Positions 25,636-34,126 of a stretch of DNA of 64,000 bases are shown in pieces. The stretch covers positions 165,957 to 229,956 of the forward strand of contig CALXSJ010000004.1 of the NCBI GenBank assembly GCA_944391115.1, in the 5' to 3' direction. The notes under the pieces are model-generated. The model saw only the letters and a program-made list of their open reading frames with translations, searched no databases and was not told the origin of the DNA. Numbering within the stretch: the first letter of the stretch is position 1; the number at the start of each line of letters is the position of its first letter. The translations under genes and the position numbers were made by a program. This DNA comes from an uncultured Victivallales bacterium. GTDB taxonomy: Bacteria; Verrucomicrobiota; Lentisphaeria; Victivallales; UBA1829.

Positions 25636-26802
25636 TTATTCCGGCTTGATGGCGCGAAGCAGCGAACCGTTGTTGACAAAGGTCTGTCCGGTCACGACGA
25701 AACGTTCCTTGAGAAGATCGGCGGCGTTGACGACCTCGCAGTATTTGCCGTCCACGATGCCGCGGACCACATTGAAGCTTTTCGCGCGGTTTTCGGCATC
25801 GACCGCATAAACAATATAACGGTCGTTCGCACGGAGCAGCAGGGCGTCGGCGGGAAGCCCGTAAGCCTCTTTTTCCTCGAGAATGATGTTCAGGTCGCAA
25901 AGCGTGCCGCTGACCAGATGCGTCTCCGGCGGAACCAGAGCCTTCAGTTTGAAAGTGCGGCTTTCGGGATCAATGCTCGGCGCCTTGTAGGTGACGACGC
26001 CCTTGCCTTTCCGCTCGCCGTCCAGCGCGAATTCCACAGGAGTCTTTCCCGCAGTGACGATATCATAGTAGATCGAACTGATGTAGCAGATCACTTCCAG
26101 CTTTTTCTGATTTTCGATCTTGAGAATGTTCTGCCCGACGGTGACGTATTCATTCTCCTCCACGTATTTGTCCACGACAATGCAGTCGAAGGGAGCCTCG
26201 AGCACGGAGTCCGCCAGATTCTTCCTGGCGATAATCAGATTCCCCTCGGCCTGCTTCAGCTGCGCCTTCGCATTGGAAATGGCCGCCTGTGCGGTTCTCA
26301 CATCGGTCTTGGCTTTCTTGTAGGCGGTCTCGTAGTTTTCAAAATCCGCCTGGCTGGTGACCTTGGAGCGCCAGAGGCTCAGATAGCGTTCATAGTCCCG
26401 TGTCGCCTTTCCGTCGGAGATTTTCGCATTTTCCAGGGCGATCTTCGAACTTTCCAGCTCAGCCTGCTTGACCTTGATTTCATCTTCGCAGACCGTGACC
26501 TGATTCTTCAGGATCTGCCGGTCGATGCCGAACAGGACATCGCCCTTCTTCCGCACATCGCCTTCATCGACTTTCAGTAGTTCGAGCGTGCCGCTGATCT
26601 TCGCCGAAATCGTCGCATATTCCACCGGCCAGACCGTGCCCTGCACGGGAATCTGCCTCCGGAACACCCGTTTCTGCAACGGCTCCAGGGTAACGCGGAT
26701 TTCCCGCTCCGCAACATTCTTCTGCCGTTCCTTCGAACAGCCGCCGCCAACCGCCAGCCCCAGCGACAACAGGACTGCAAGAGAATAAAAAGACCTGTTC
26801 AT
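25636..26802 (-). CDS. RND periplasmic adaptor (membrane fusion) lipoprotein
   Basis: A 388-residue AcrA-like adaptor. The N-terminus MNRSFYSLAVLLSLGLAVGGGC is a lipoprotein signal with lipobox GGGC. Residues about 60-110 form the biotinyl-lipoyl-like region (ISAKISGTLELLKVDEGDVR). A coiled coil of about 100 residues rich in Ala, Lys and Glu follows, then beta-barrel and membrane-proximal domains. The start at 26802 has GGAGG at 9 bases. It links the RND pump to an outer-membrane channel. Confidence 0.92.
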   Translation of the reverse strand: MNRSFYSLAVLLSLGLAVGGGCSKERQKNVAEREIRVTLEPLQKRVFRRQIPVQGTVWPVEYATISAKISGTLELLKVDEGDVRKKGDVLFGIDRQILKNQVTVCEDEIKVKQAELESSKIALENAKISDGKATRDYERYLSLWRSKVTSQADFENYETAYKKAKTDVRTAQAAISNAKAQLKQAEGNLIIARKNLADSVLEAPFDCIVVDKYVEENEYVTVGQNILKIENQKKLEVICYISSIYYDIVTAGKTPVEFALDGERKGKGVVTYKAPSIDPESRTFKLKALVPPETHLVSGTLCDLNIILEEKEAYGLPADALLLRANDRYIVYAVDAENRAKSFNVVRGIVDGKYCEVVNAADLLKERFVVTGQTFVNNGSLLRAIKPE

Positions 26803-26933
26803 GCAACCTCCATCCTTCTCAATTCGCACCGATTCCGGAAAATATCCCAAGCCGTAAACACTTCGACACGTAAAATACCACGGGGACATGCGCACTTCAA
26901 CAATCTTGACAATATTCTGACAAAATATTGATT

Positions 26934-28709
26934 TCAACTCGACAAATGAGGCGGATCAAGCGGCAGGACGAGATGGAATTCCGTGCCGGCGCCCGGGGAG
27001 GAATCCACGGAAACCGTTCCTCCGTGGTAAATGGCGATCTGTTTTACAATGGCAAGCCCGATCCCGCTGCCGTTCTGTTTCCGGCCGCCGGCGGGCACCC
27101 GGTAGAAACGCTTGAAAATCCGCGACTGGTGTTCCGGGGGGATGCCGGCCCCGTCGTCATGCACGCGGAAATCGACAAATCCGCCGTTCCGGACGGCGGA
27201 AACAGTGATCCGTTTCGCTCCGCTGTGAAGCACCGCATTGGAAATCAGGTTGTTGAGAGCCTGCTGCAGCAGCAGGAAATCCCCGGAAAATTCCACTGCC
27301 TGGCACTCCCCGATCCGGAGCTCGATTCCGGCATGCGCGGCGGCGGGACGGCAGACCTCAACGGAACTCCGGAGCACGGCGGTGGAACGGAGCGGAAGAA
27401 AATTCTCCTCCGTTCCCTTTCGCATGTTTTCCAGGGAGGTCAGCGTCAGGAAGTTCAGCAGCAGAGAGTGGAGACGCTCGGACTGGCGCGTCAGGGTTTC
27501 GATGCAGCGCGCCTTGTAATCGGCATTGTCGAGAGCGCCGTTGTTGATGGCGTCGACCGCACCGACAATTCCGGTAAGCGGAGTTTTCATTTCATGGGAA
27601 ATCGCGGCGATGAAGTCGCTGCGGTAGGCTTCGAGCTTGCGGATATCGGAAAGATCGGTGGCGGAGATCAGAAAGGAACGGCGGTTGTCCCGCGTGAAAG
27701 AGACGGTGTTAACCAGAAGCTGAAAGGTCTGCTCCCCGCGCCGGAGCGCAAGTTCGCCGGAACATTCGCCGGTCTCGGATGCCCGGCTCAGCAGGTCCCG
27801 GAGCTCTTCAGGACAGACAAGCGGACCGGAAACCCGCGGCGGCACATCTCCTGCAAAAAAAAGTTCCGCTGCAGTTTTGTTCCACTGCTGGACTCTCCCC
27901 TCCGGATCGACCAGCAGAACCGCCTCGGTCAGAGCGTTGAAAATCGCTTCGCGTTCATTCGCCCCGTCCCGGAGGGACAGAATCTGCTTTTTCAGCTGCT
28001 CGGTCAGCGACTGAAGGCAGAGGGCAATTTCGCGGATCAACCCGCTCTTCGGCACATATACGGGATATTCCAGCTCGCCGGACGAGATTTTGGACATGCT
28101 GGCAAAAAGCCGGTTCAGCGGCGAACGGATCCAGCAGACGAAATAGGTAATCAGCGCCAGCGTGGAAAGAATCCCGAGCAGGCTCAGAATCAGAATGCCG
28201 AGTCTCGTCTGCCGCATCAGGATCGTCATGCTGCTGCATCTCGAGGCCATCACGAGGACGTAGTCCTGCCCGCGCGCACGAAAACGGACGGAATGATAAA
28301 CCATGAAGGAGTTCAGATTCCGGTCGAACTTGACCAGGACGTTCTCCTCCCGGTTGGTTTTGAATATATCCTTGATTTCCGGCTCGCGGATGTGCTCGAC
28401 CAGATACGCGGGAACTCCCTCCGTCTCCATGATGACGCCTTTGCCGCGGGCGATGATCTTGACAATCACGGGATTGGAACTGTGGTTGCTGTTGAGCATC
28501 CGGTGCATTTTGTCCAGCTGATTGGATTCCAGCAGGTCGCGGAACATGCGGACCAGATAGAAATTGTTGCGCCGTGTCTCTTCGGCGACCTCTTCAAAAT
28601 AGGCATCCTGAAAGTTGGCCAGCTGAATATCCAGCAGAAAAATGGAGAGAATGATGATTCCGCCGATGATCGCGGGAACAAACAGCAGGACCGTGTCTTT
28701 CCGCGCCAT
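26934..28709 (-). CDS. Sensor histidine kinase (PhoR/WalK-like)
   Basis: A 591-residue membrane kinase with TM helices at about 8-28 and 168-192 bracketing a 140-residue periplasmic sensor. A HAMP-like linker follows, then a PAS domain (about 250-350), HisKA with H372 in SHEMKTPL, and HATPase with NNLISNAVLHS, DDGAGIP and GSGIGLAIV. It starts 3 bases after the response regulator and precedes the efflux genes, so it likely senses an envelope stress or pump substrate and controls the RND pump through its partner. Confidence 0.93.
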   Translation of the reverse strand: MARKDTVLLFVPAIIGGIIILSIFLLDIQLANFQDAYFEEVAEETRRNNFYLVRMFRDLLESNQLDKMHRMLNSNHSSNPVIVKIIARGKGVIMETEGVPAYLVEHIREPEIKDIFKTNREENVLVKFDRNLNSFMVYHSVRFRARGQDYVLVMASRCSSMTILMRQTRLGILILSLLGILSTLALITYFVCWIRSPLNRLFASMSKISSGELEYPVYVPKSGLIREIALCLQSLTEQLKKQILSLRDGANEREAIFNALTEAVLLVDPEGRVQQWNKTAAELFFAGDVPPRVSGPLVCPEELRDLLSRASETGECSGELALRRGEQTFQLLVNTVSFTRDNRRSFLISATDLSDIRKLEAYRSDFIAAISHEMKTPLTGIVGAVDAINNGALDNADYKARCIETLTRQSERLHSLLLNFLTLTSLENMRKGTEENFLPLRSTAVLRSSVEVCRPAAAHAGIELRIGECQAVEFSGDFLLLQQALNNLISNAVLHSGAKRITVSAVRNGGFVDFRVHDDGAGIPPEHQSRIFKRFYRVPAGGRKQNGSGIGLAIVKQIAIYHGGTVSVDSSPGAGTEFHLVLPLDPPHLSS

Positions 28710-28712
28710 GAT

Positions 28713-29399
28713 TCACTCTCCGGCGATCCGGTAGCCGACGCCGCGGATGGTTTCGATATGATCCGCCCAGTCTCCGAGTTTTCTGCGCAGATTGACCACA
28801 TGCATATCGATGGCGCGCGCCGTGACGGAGTAATTGTCACCCTTGACCTCGCGGATGATCTGGTTCCTCGTGAAGACACGCCCGGGATTCGCGGCGAGAA
28901 GCGCCAATGTGCGGAACTCGTCGGCAGTCAGCATGAGCGCCTGTCCGTCCAGTGTGGCGCTGTAGGTGGAAAGGTCAATCGAAAGCGAGCCCAGCACAAT
29001 GTTCCGCGTCGCTCCGCCACGGGATGATTTCTTCCGAAGCTGAACCGCGATTCTGGCGGCAAGGACCTTGCTGCTGTAGGGTTTTGTAATGTAATCGTCC
29101 GCCCCCATCTCCAGGCCGAGCACGATGTCGTTTTCCTCTCCCTTGGCGGTCAGCATGATGATCGGAATGTCCGCAAGCGCGGGATTGTTTTTCAGGTTCC
29201 GGCAGACGGTGAGTCCGTCGATCCCCGGCAGCATGACGTCAAGCAGGATCAGATCGGGAAGCAGTTTTGCCGCCAGTGCGAGCCCCTCCCTTCCGTCGGA
29301 GGCGCAGTATACCTGCTGGAAACCGTTCATATTGAGATTCATCTTCGTCATGTCGCAAATGGAGGCGTCGTCTTCAATCATCAGAATTTTCGGGTTCAT
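28713..29399 (-). CDS. OmpR/PhoB-family response regulator
   Basis: A 228-residue regulator. The receiver domain has the acidic pocket EDD (10-11) and phospho-acceptor D54 (LILLDVMLPG), then LTAKG and ITKPY. The C-terminal winged helix ends IETIRGVGYRI. The start at 29399 has GGAGGAG upstream. It is first in the operon with kinase, adaptor and pump behind one promoter. Confidence 0.94.
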   Translation of the reverse strand: MNPKILMIEDDASICDMTKMNLNMNGFQQVYCASDGREGLALAAKLLPDLILLDVMLPGIDGLTVCRNLKNNPALADIPIIMLTAKGEENDIVLGLEMGADDYITKPYSSKVLAARIAVQLRKKSSRGGATRNIVLGSLSIDLSTYSATLDGQALMLTADEFRTLALLAANPGRVFTRNQIIREVKGDNYSVTARAIDMHVVNLRRKLGDWADHIETIRGVGYRIAGE

Positions 29400-29442
29400 G
29401 GCATGGTCTCCTCCATTGCAGGTTGTATTTTCGGGACGCTTA

Positions 29443-29471
29443 ATTATACAGCGGCAGTTCCGTTTTTGCAA
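29443..29471 (-). promoter_or_regulatory. Sigma-70-type promoter of the regulator-kinase-RND operon
   Basis: On the minus strand TTGCAA (29471-29466) and a perfect TATAAT (29448-29443) are 17 bp apart, between the dinG stop and the regulator start. No clear direct-repeat PHO-box-like element was found beside it. Confidence 0.75.
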
Positions 29472-29504
29472 ACCGGAAGCCGGACAATCCCGCAAAAGAC
29501 CCGT

Positions 29505-31538
29505 TCAGAAATATTCCACGGGGCAGCGCGGAATGGAATTCAGAAAGATTCTGCCATAGTATTTCGCAACCATCCGCGGATCCAGAACCACGATAATGCC
29601 GCGGTCGGTCCGGCTCCGGATCAGCCGTCCGATTCCCTGGCGGAACATCAGGACCGCGTCCGGAATCGTATATTCCTCGAACGGACGTCCGCCGGCGGCC
29701 CGGATCCGTTCGCAGCGCGCCTCGATCAGCGGATGGTTCGGAACGGCAAACGGCAGTTTCGTGATGATGACGTTGCTCAAGGCATCGCCGGGAACGTCCA
29801 CGCCGGTCCAGAAGCTCTGCGCGCCGAAAATGACGCCGTTTCTGCTCTGTCTGAACTCGTTGAGCATCGCTGTCCGGGAGAGAGATTCCCCGTGAATCAG
29901 AAGCTGGTAGCCGGCATTCCGGAAGGCCGGGCCGAGCGCATCCGCGCAGAAACGGAGCATTCCGTAGTTCGTGAACAGCACGAAGGCATGTCCCTTCGTG
30001 AAATCGACGAAATCCCGGATCGCCCGCACCGCCGCATCATTGTAATTCGCTTCGGACGGCAGCGGCATGGTACGCGCAAGATACAGCTTCACCTGGCTCC
30101 GGTAGTCAAACGGGGTGTCAAGAATCAGGTCCGTGCCGTTGCAGAAGCCGACACGGCGCTTGAAATACTCCAGGTTCCCGTTCACGGCAAGCGTCGCACT
30201 GGTGAGAACGACCGGAAACGACTGCATGAACAGAGCCCCTTTCAGAATGTCCGGAACGTTCAGCGGAGCGGAATACAGCTCAATGATATTGTTCCCCGTG
30301 AAGGAACCGCGCCGCTCCTCCGCCCAGTAGACATATTCCGGCTCCTCCTGTGAAATAAAGCCGGAAATGGAATCGCTCAGGGCGAGACAGCGGTCGATCT
30401 GGGCCCGGAGTTCCGTTTTGAACTCCTCGTTTTCCTGTTCGTCGGTATAGCTCTGCAACACCTTTTCCAGCTCCCGGAACGAAACGGAAAGATTATCTTC
30501 AAACTGCCCGAGACGCCGGATCCTCATGCAATGGTCGGGAAAGCGTTCGAGAGGCTCCTCGAACTGGCCGAAAAACGCCTCGGAAAGCTCATGAATTTTT
30601 GCAATGAGTCCGCGCACGACCATCGAGGACTCCCCCGGCCGGGCAAGAAGACCGCGCCCGCTGTTCGGGTTGTAAAGACGGTTCAGAAAGAAGCGGACCG
30701 CGGACGAGGTCAGATGAAGCCCCAAGTGTTTCGCGGCGTTGTCCTCCAGCGTATGCGCCTCGTCGAACACGACTGCGGAATAATCGGGCAGCGGCGTGGC
30801 CTCCTGATGCTCCAGCGCGCGCATTTTGAGATCGACGAAAAAAAGCGCGTGATTGGTTACGACGATGTCCGCCTTGTCCCATTCCCTGCGTGCCCGCCAG
30901 TAGAAGCAGGAGCGGAAAAAGCGGCAGGAAGGGCCGCCGCAGGACGCGGTTTCGCTGCACAGACAGTTCCAGACGCCGCGTTCCAGTTTGAACGGAAGAT
31001 CGGAATAGAATCCGGTTTCGGAAGTTTCCGCCCATCGAGCGACCTGCGCCGCATCCGACTCAAATCCGGCGACCGGCAGAAATTCATCGCGGTGCTCCCC
31101 GAGAGCGAGCGCAAGTCTGCGGCGGCAGAGATAATTGGCGCGTCCGACCGCGATCACATAGGAGAAATTGAGTTTCATGAGATCCTTCAGAAGCGGAAGA
31201 TCCTTGCGGACAAGCTGCTCCTGAAGATTGATCGTCTCGGTGGTCACCAGCACCGGACGGCGGACGGAAAGAGCATGGTAAACTGCCGGAATGAGATAGG
31301 CGAAACTTTTGCCGACCCCCGTCGGAGCCTCCACGCAGAGATTGGCGTTTTTCTCGAACGCCTCCGCAACCGCGAATGCCATATGCTCCTGCTGAACCCG
31401 GCGCTCGTAAGGGCGCCCTCCATACGCGGGCGCGTCCCTGAGCGGCGTATCCTCCGAAAAGAATGCGCGCGTGTTATGCAGGCAGCAACTCTTGATTTCC
31501 TTGAAAAAGCATTCCTCATGTTCCGCGATTTCGATCAT
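29505..31538 (-). CDS. dinG: DinG-family ATP-dependent DNA helicase
   Basis: A 677-residue XPD/DinG-like superfamily 2 helicase. Walker A is TGVGKS (73-78) and DEAH is at 259-262. Iron-sulfur ligands C138, C200, C205 and C211 keep the DinG spacing (C-x4-C-x5-C). The C-terminal helicase domain has FGAQSFWTGVDVPGD and QGIGRLIRS. It unwinds DNA 5' to 3' and resolves R-loops and G-quadruplexes. The ribosome site is weak (GGAAGCGGGAA). Confidence 0.88.
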   Translation of the reverse strand: MIEIAEHEECFFKEIKSCCLHNTRAFFSEDTPLRDAPAYGGRPYERRVQQEHMAFAVAEAFEKNANLCVEAPTGVGKSFAYLIPAVYHALSVRRPVLVTTETINLQEQLVRKDLPLLKDLMKLNFSYVIAVGRANYLCRRRLALALGEHRDEFLPVAGFESDAAQVARWAETSETGFYSDLPFKLERGVWNCLCSETASCGGPSCRFFRSCFYWRARREWDKADIVVTNHALFFVDLKMRALEHQEATPLPDYSAVVFDEAHTLEDNAAKHLGLHLTSSAVRFFLNRLYNPNSGRGLLARPGESSMVVRGLIAKIHELSEAFFGQFEEPLERFPDHCMRIRRLGQFEDNLSVSFRELEKVLQSYTDEQENEEFKTELRAQIDRCLALSDSISGFISQEEPEYVYWAEERRGSFTGNNIIELYSAPLNVPDILKGALFMQSFPVVLTSATLAVNGNLEYFKRRVGFCNGTDLILDTPFDYRSQVKLYLARTMPLPSEANYNDAAVRAIRDFVDFTKGHAFVLFTNYGMLRFCADALGPAFRNAGYQLLIHGESLSRTAMLNEFRQSRNGVIFGAQSFWTGVDVPGDALSNVIITKLPFAVPNHPLIEARCERIRAAGGRPFEEYTIPDAVLMFRQGIGRLIRSRTDRGIIVVLDPRMVAKYYGRIFLNSIPRCPVEYF

Positions 31539-31662
31539 TTCCCGCTTCCGTCCCGTATCTCTGATGAACGCGGAAAGATAGCGCGGAAGAGCCGTTTCTT
31601 CAAGCGCTTTTTGCAGGAAACGGCAAAGAGTTTTTTCATTGCGTCTGTGCTGCGGCTCTTTA

Positions 31663-32313
31663 TCAGGCCTTCACCAGGGTTTTCCGGACGGTCCGGAACG
31701 GTCCATGAAGCAGCCGCACGAGAAGCCCTACGGCAACGGCGGCGACCAGCGTGCCTTCCCGGATGCCGTTGACCGAGCCGGCAGTCAGCACGGATACCAG
31801 GACGGCCAGCACGACCAGAGTAACGTCAAAACAAATTTTCACGGTGCCGAAATTCCAGTTGCGCCACATTGCAAGCGCCTTCACAAATCCCTCGCCGGGA
31901 AGATACGTCACATTGGCGGCCAGCTCGCAGGCGATGCCGATCGCAAGAATCAGACATCCGGCCAGCTGCTCCGCCATGCGCAGCGCGTAGTTCGCCGGGA
32001 CGTAAAACTGGGAACACCACATTCCGAGGTCGATGAAAAAACCGAACAGACTGACCGCAAGAATCTGCGACAGCTGATGCAGCTTGAAATCCCGTCCCTG
32101 AATGCAGAGCTGACCGAGCAGAAACAGAAGATTGACGAGAACCGTCCACATGCCGAAGCTCAGCGGAGCGGCAAAAGTCAGCACATACGGGAGGCTGGAA
32201 ATCGGACTGGTGCCCAGCTCCGGACGCGTGCTGAGCGCCACTCCGAATCCGCAAAGCGCCATCCCGGCAAGAAAACAGACAAACCGTTTGCGTTTACTGA
32301 ATCTGTGCTTCAT
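31663..32313 (-). CDS. YczE/YyaS/YitT-family membrane protein
   Basis: A 216-residue protein with about 5 membrane segments. The first segment (CGFGVALSTRPELGTSPISS LP region) carries the small-residue/LGTSP signature of YczE-like proteins, a family with no firm biochemical function. Its start overlaps the MarR gene by 20 bases, so it is probably the gene controlled by that regulator. Confidence 0.75.
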   Translation of the reverse strand: MKHRFSKRKRFVCFLAGMALCGFGVALSTRPELGTSPISSLPYVLTFAAPLSFGMWTVLVNLLFLLGQLCIQGRDFKLHQLSQILAVSLFGFFIDLGMWCSQFYVPANYALRMAEQLAGCLILAIGIACELAANVTYLPGEGFVKALAMWRNWNFGTVKICFDVTLVVLAVLVSVLTAGSVNGIREGTLVAAVAVGLLVRLLHGPFRTVRKTLVKA

Positions 32314-32743
32314 CTTCGGCCTCCTCCCATGCGTTCCGGCAGATGCTCTGCAGCGCCCTGGACAGCGCCGCGCGTTCCGTCCGGCACAGTCCTTTGCAGA
32401 GCCGCCGCTCCGTCTCCCGGAAGACTTCCAGAATCTCTTCCCCGATCTGCTGCCCCTTCAACGTAAGACGGACTGTGGAGTTCTTTCTGTTGCCGGGCGC
32501 TTTCGTGCGGACAACCAGCCCGGCATGCTCCATCTTTCCGAGAATCAGCGAAAGCGTCGGAGGCTCCAGCAGACAGGCATCTGCAATTTCACGCTGAAAC
32601 GCGGAAGAGGTCCGCATCAGGAAATCGATTACTTTCGGCTGGCCCGGCAGAAGTTCCGGATGCCGCCTGCGGATGTTTCTCAGGAAAGTCCGCTGAAACA
32701 GCGTATGCGCCGCCAACAGCTGAAAATGAAGCGTATGAAGCAT
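32294..32743 (-). CDS. MarR-family transcriptional regulator
   Basis: A 149-residue winged-helix regulator. Residues about 38-105 form the HTH and wing (DACLLEPPTLSLILGKMEHAGLV; RKNSTVRLTLKGQ). N- and C-terminal helices give the MarR dimer interface. A 26-bp palindrome over its promoter implies autorepression relieved by a small ligand. The overlapping downstream gene encodes a membrane protein, the usual MarR-transporter pairing. Confidence 0.9.
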   Translation of the reverse strand: MLHTLHFQLLAAHTLFQRTFLRNIRRRHPELLPGQPKVIDFLMRTSSAFQREIADACLLEPPTLSLILGKMEHAGLVVRTKAPGNRKNSTVRLTLKGQQIGEEILEVFRETERRLCKGLCRTERAALSRALQSICRNAWEEAEDEAQIQ

Positions 32744-32756
32744 GGATCAAACCTCT

Positions 32757-32804
32757 TATATTGTTAGCATGCTAATAATATAACACGCTTCCGCCTTTTT
32801 GCAA
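32757..32804 (-). promoter_or_regulatory. MarR promoter with 26-bp palindromic operator
   Basis: On the minus strand TTGCAA (32804-32799) and TATATT (32782-32777) are spaced by 16 bp. A palindrome at 32757-32782 centred on TTAGCATGCTAA has one mismatched pair and covers the -10, a classic MarR-type site. Confidence 0.75.
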
Positions 32805-33096
32805 GAGCGCATCTCTGAAAAATTCTGCAGGAAACCGGAAAAGCAGGAGCAGTCCGCCAGGACAGCGTGACGCGCTTCAAGACCGAAAGCGGCTTTCCGA
32901 AGAGGAAAACGCCTCATTCAGGCAGAATGTTCCGCAGCAATAAGAAACCGGAACAGAGGGAAACACAGAATCGGAACGCAAACAATCCGCGGGAGAAAGA
33001 GGAAAAGACTCCGCAATTTTCGGGGGGCCGCGGAGGAACAGATCCGGAAAGCAATTCCCCTGCCCGGCACGGAAAACTTCTCATATCCGCACGGCG
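32805..33096. other. Non-coding stretch with nothing recognised
   Basis: About 290 bases upstream of the MarR promoter and downstream of the acyltransferase stop. Short frames on both strands lack ribosome sites and recognisable composition. No terminator with a clear T-tract was seen. Confidence 0.5.
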
Positions 33097-34107
33097 TCAC
33101 TCTTTGCGCGCCATCTCACGCAGCTGGGCCATTTTCGCCTTCATGGAAAAGAAACGCCTGCTGGGCACTCTCGCATAAGACGGGTAGCGCTTGCGAACCT
33201 CCGGGGAAACATCCTCCGGAATGTACTGAAATCGCCGGTAAAGCCAGAGATACTGATCCGGCGCCATGCGGATGAACTCTTCGGTAATGTCCGTCAAAGC
33301 CTGGATCAGCGCTTCATCGCTCTCATATTCAGAAGCGGGCTTCGGCAGTTCCCGCAGAATCGCATTGAACTTTCCTTCCGTCCGGATCGCGGTGCCGATG
33401 GCGACAAAGCGGTTCCGGGAACGCGCCAGCACGGCAGGTGCGCGGCTGACGGGAACGGGAATGCCGAACAGATTGACAAACACACCGCCGTTGCGCGGCC
33501 GGGTGTTCTGGTCGATCAGAATGCCGATCGTGTATCCCTCGTCCAGCGCCTTTTTCATATTGCGCGCCGCACCCTTGGAATGCAGAATGCGGACATCGCC
33601 GGCGGACCTTCCGGAACTGATCAGACGGTCCAGATAGGGATTGCGGGCCGTTTTGACCACGGTTGCCATCCGGTAATGAAACAGCTGGGAAAGAATCCGT
33701 CCGGCGAACTCCCAGTTTCCCAGATGCGGTGTCACAAGAATCGCGCCGGTGCCGTCCTCCATCCTGCGCAGCCCCTCTTCTGCGCAGACGCGGCAATTGG
33801 TCAGATCGACGGTTTCCGCAAACTTGTCCGGATGGCTGCAGGCCCAGAAAAACTCGCAGAGGGTTCTCACCAGATTTTCCAGACTTCTGTGCGCAATCGC
33901 CTTGACCTCCCGTGCATCCTTTTCCGGGAAAGCCGCATGAATGTTAACGCGGCAGAGCGAACCGAAACCGGGAAGATAATAAAGGAGCGTGCCGAAGACA
34001 CGTCCGATCGCACCGAAAGAGCGATATGGAAGCAATCCCATGAGCTTGAAAGCGGCAAGCACCGGCAGATATTCGGCGCGGGCTTTCATGTCCTTGAGAA
34101 TTTTCAT
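33097..34107 (-). CDS. Lipid A / lysophospholipid acyltransferase (LpxL/HtrB-like)
   Basis: A 336-residue acyltransferase. HLGNWE gives the catalytic H128 and E133 (HX4E), with a hydrophobic N-terminal segment at about 15-50 anchoring it to the inner membrane. ILIDQNTRPRNGGVFVNLFG is the second conserved block of the family. LpxL-type enzymes add secondary acyl chains to Kdo-lipid A, consistent with an outer membrane. It is the third gene of the rpsA run, 19 bases after an unknown protein. Confidence 0.85.
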   Translation of the reverse strand: MKILKDMKARAEYLPVLAAFKLMGLLPYRSFGAIGRVFGTLLYYLPGFGSLCRVNIHAAFPEKDAREVKAIAHRSLENLVRTLCEFFWACSHPDKFAETVDLTNCRVCAEEGLRRMEDGTGAILVTPHLGNWEFAGRILSQLFHYRMATVVKTARNPYLDRLISSGRSAGDVRILHSKGAARNMKKALDEGYTIGILIDQNTRPRNGGVFVNLFGIPVPVSRAPAVLARSRNRFVAIGTAIRTEGKFNAILRELPKPASEYESDEALIQALTDITEEFIRMAPDQYLWLYRRFQYIPEDVSPEVRKRYPSYARVPSRRFFSMKAKMAQLREMARKE

Positions 34108-34126
34108 GCACCGTCTCCAGGCCGCG

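Noticed and set aside
26928-29027. 699-codon plus frame over the kinase and regulator genes
   Set aside because: It spans two well-defined genes on the other strand and has no start signal.
32867-33178. 103-codon plus frame after the MarR promoter
   Set aside because: Composition is that of non-coding or antisense DNA and it enters the acyltransferase gene.
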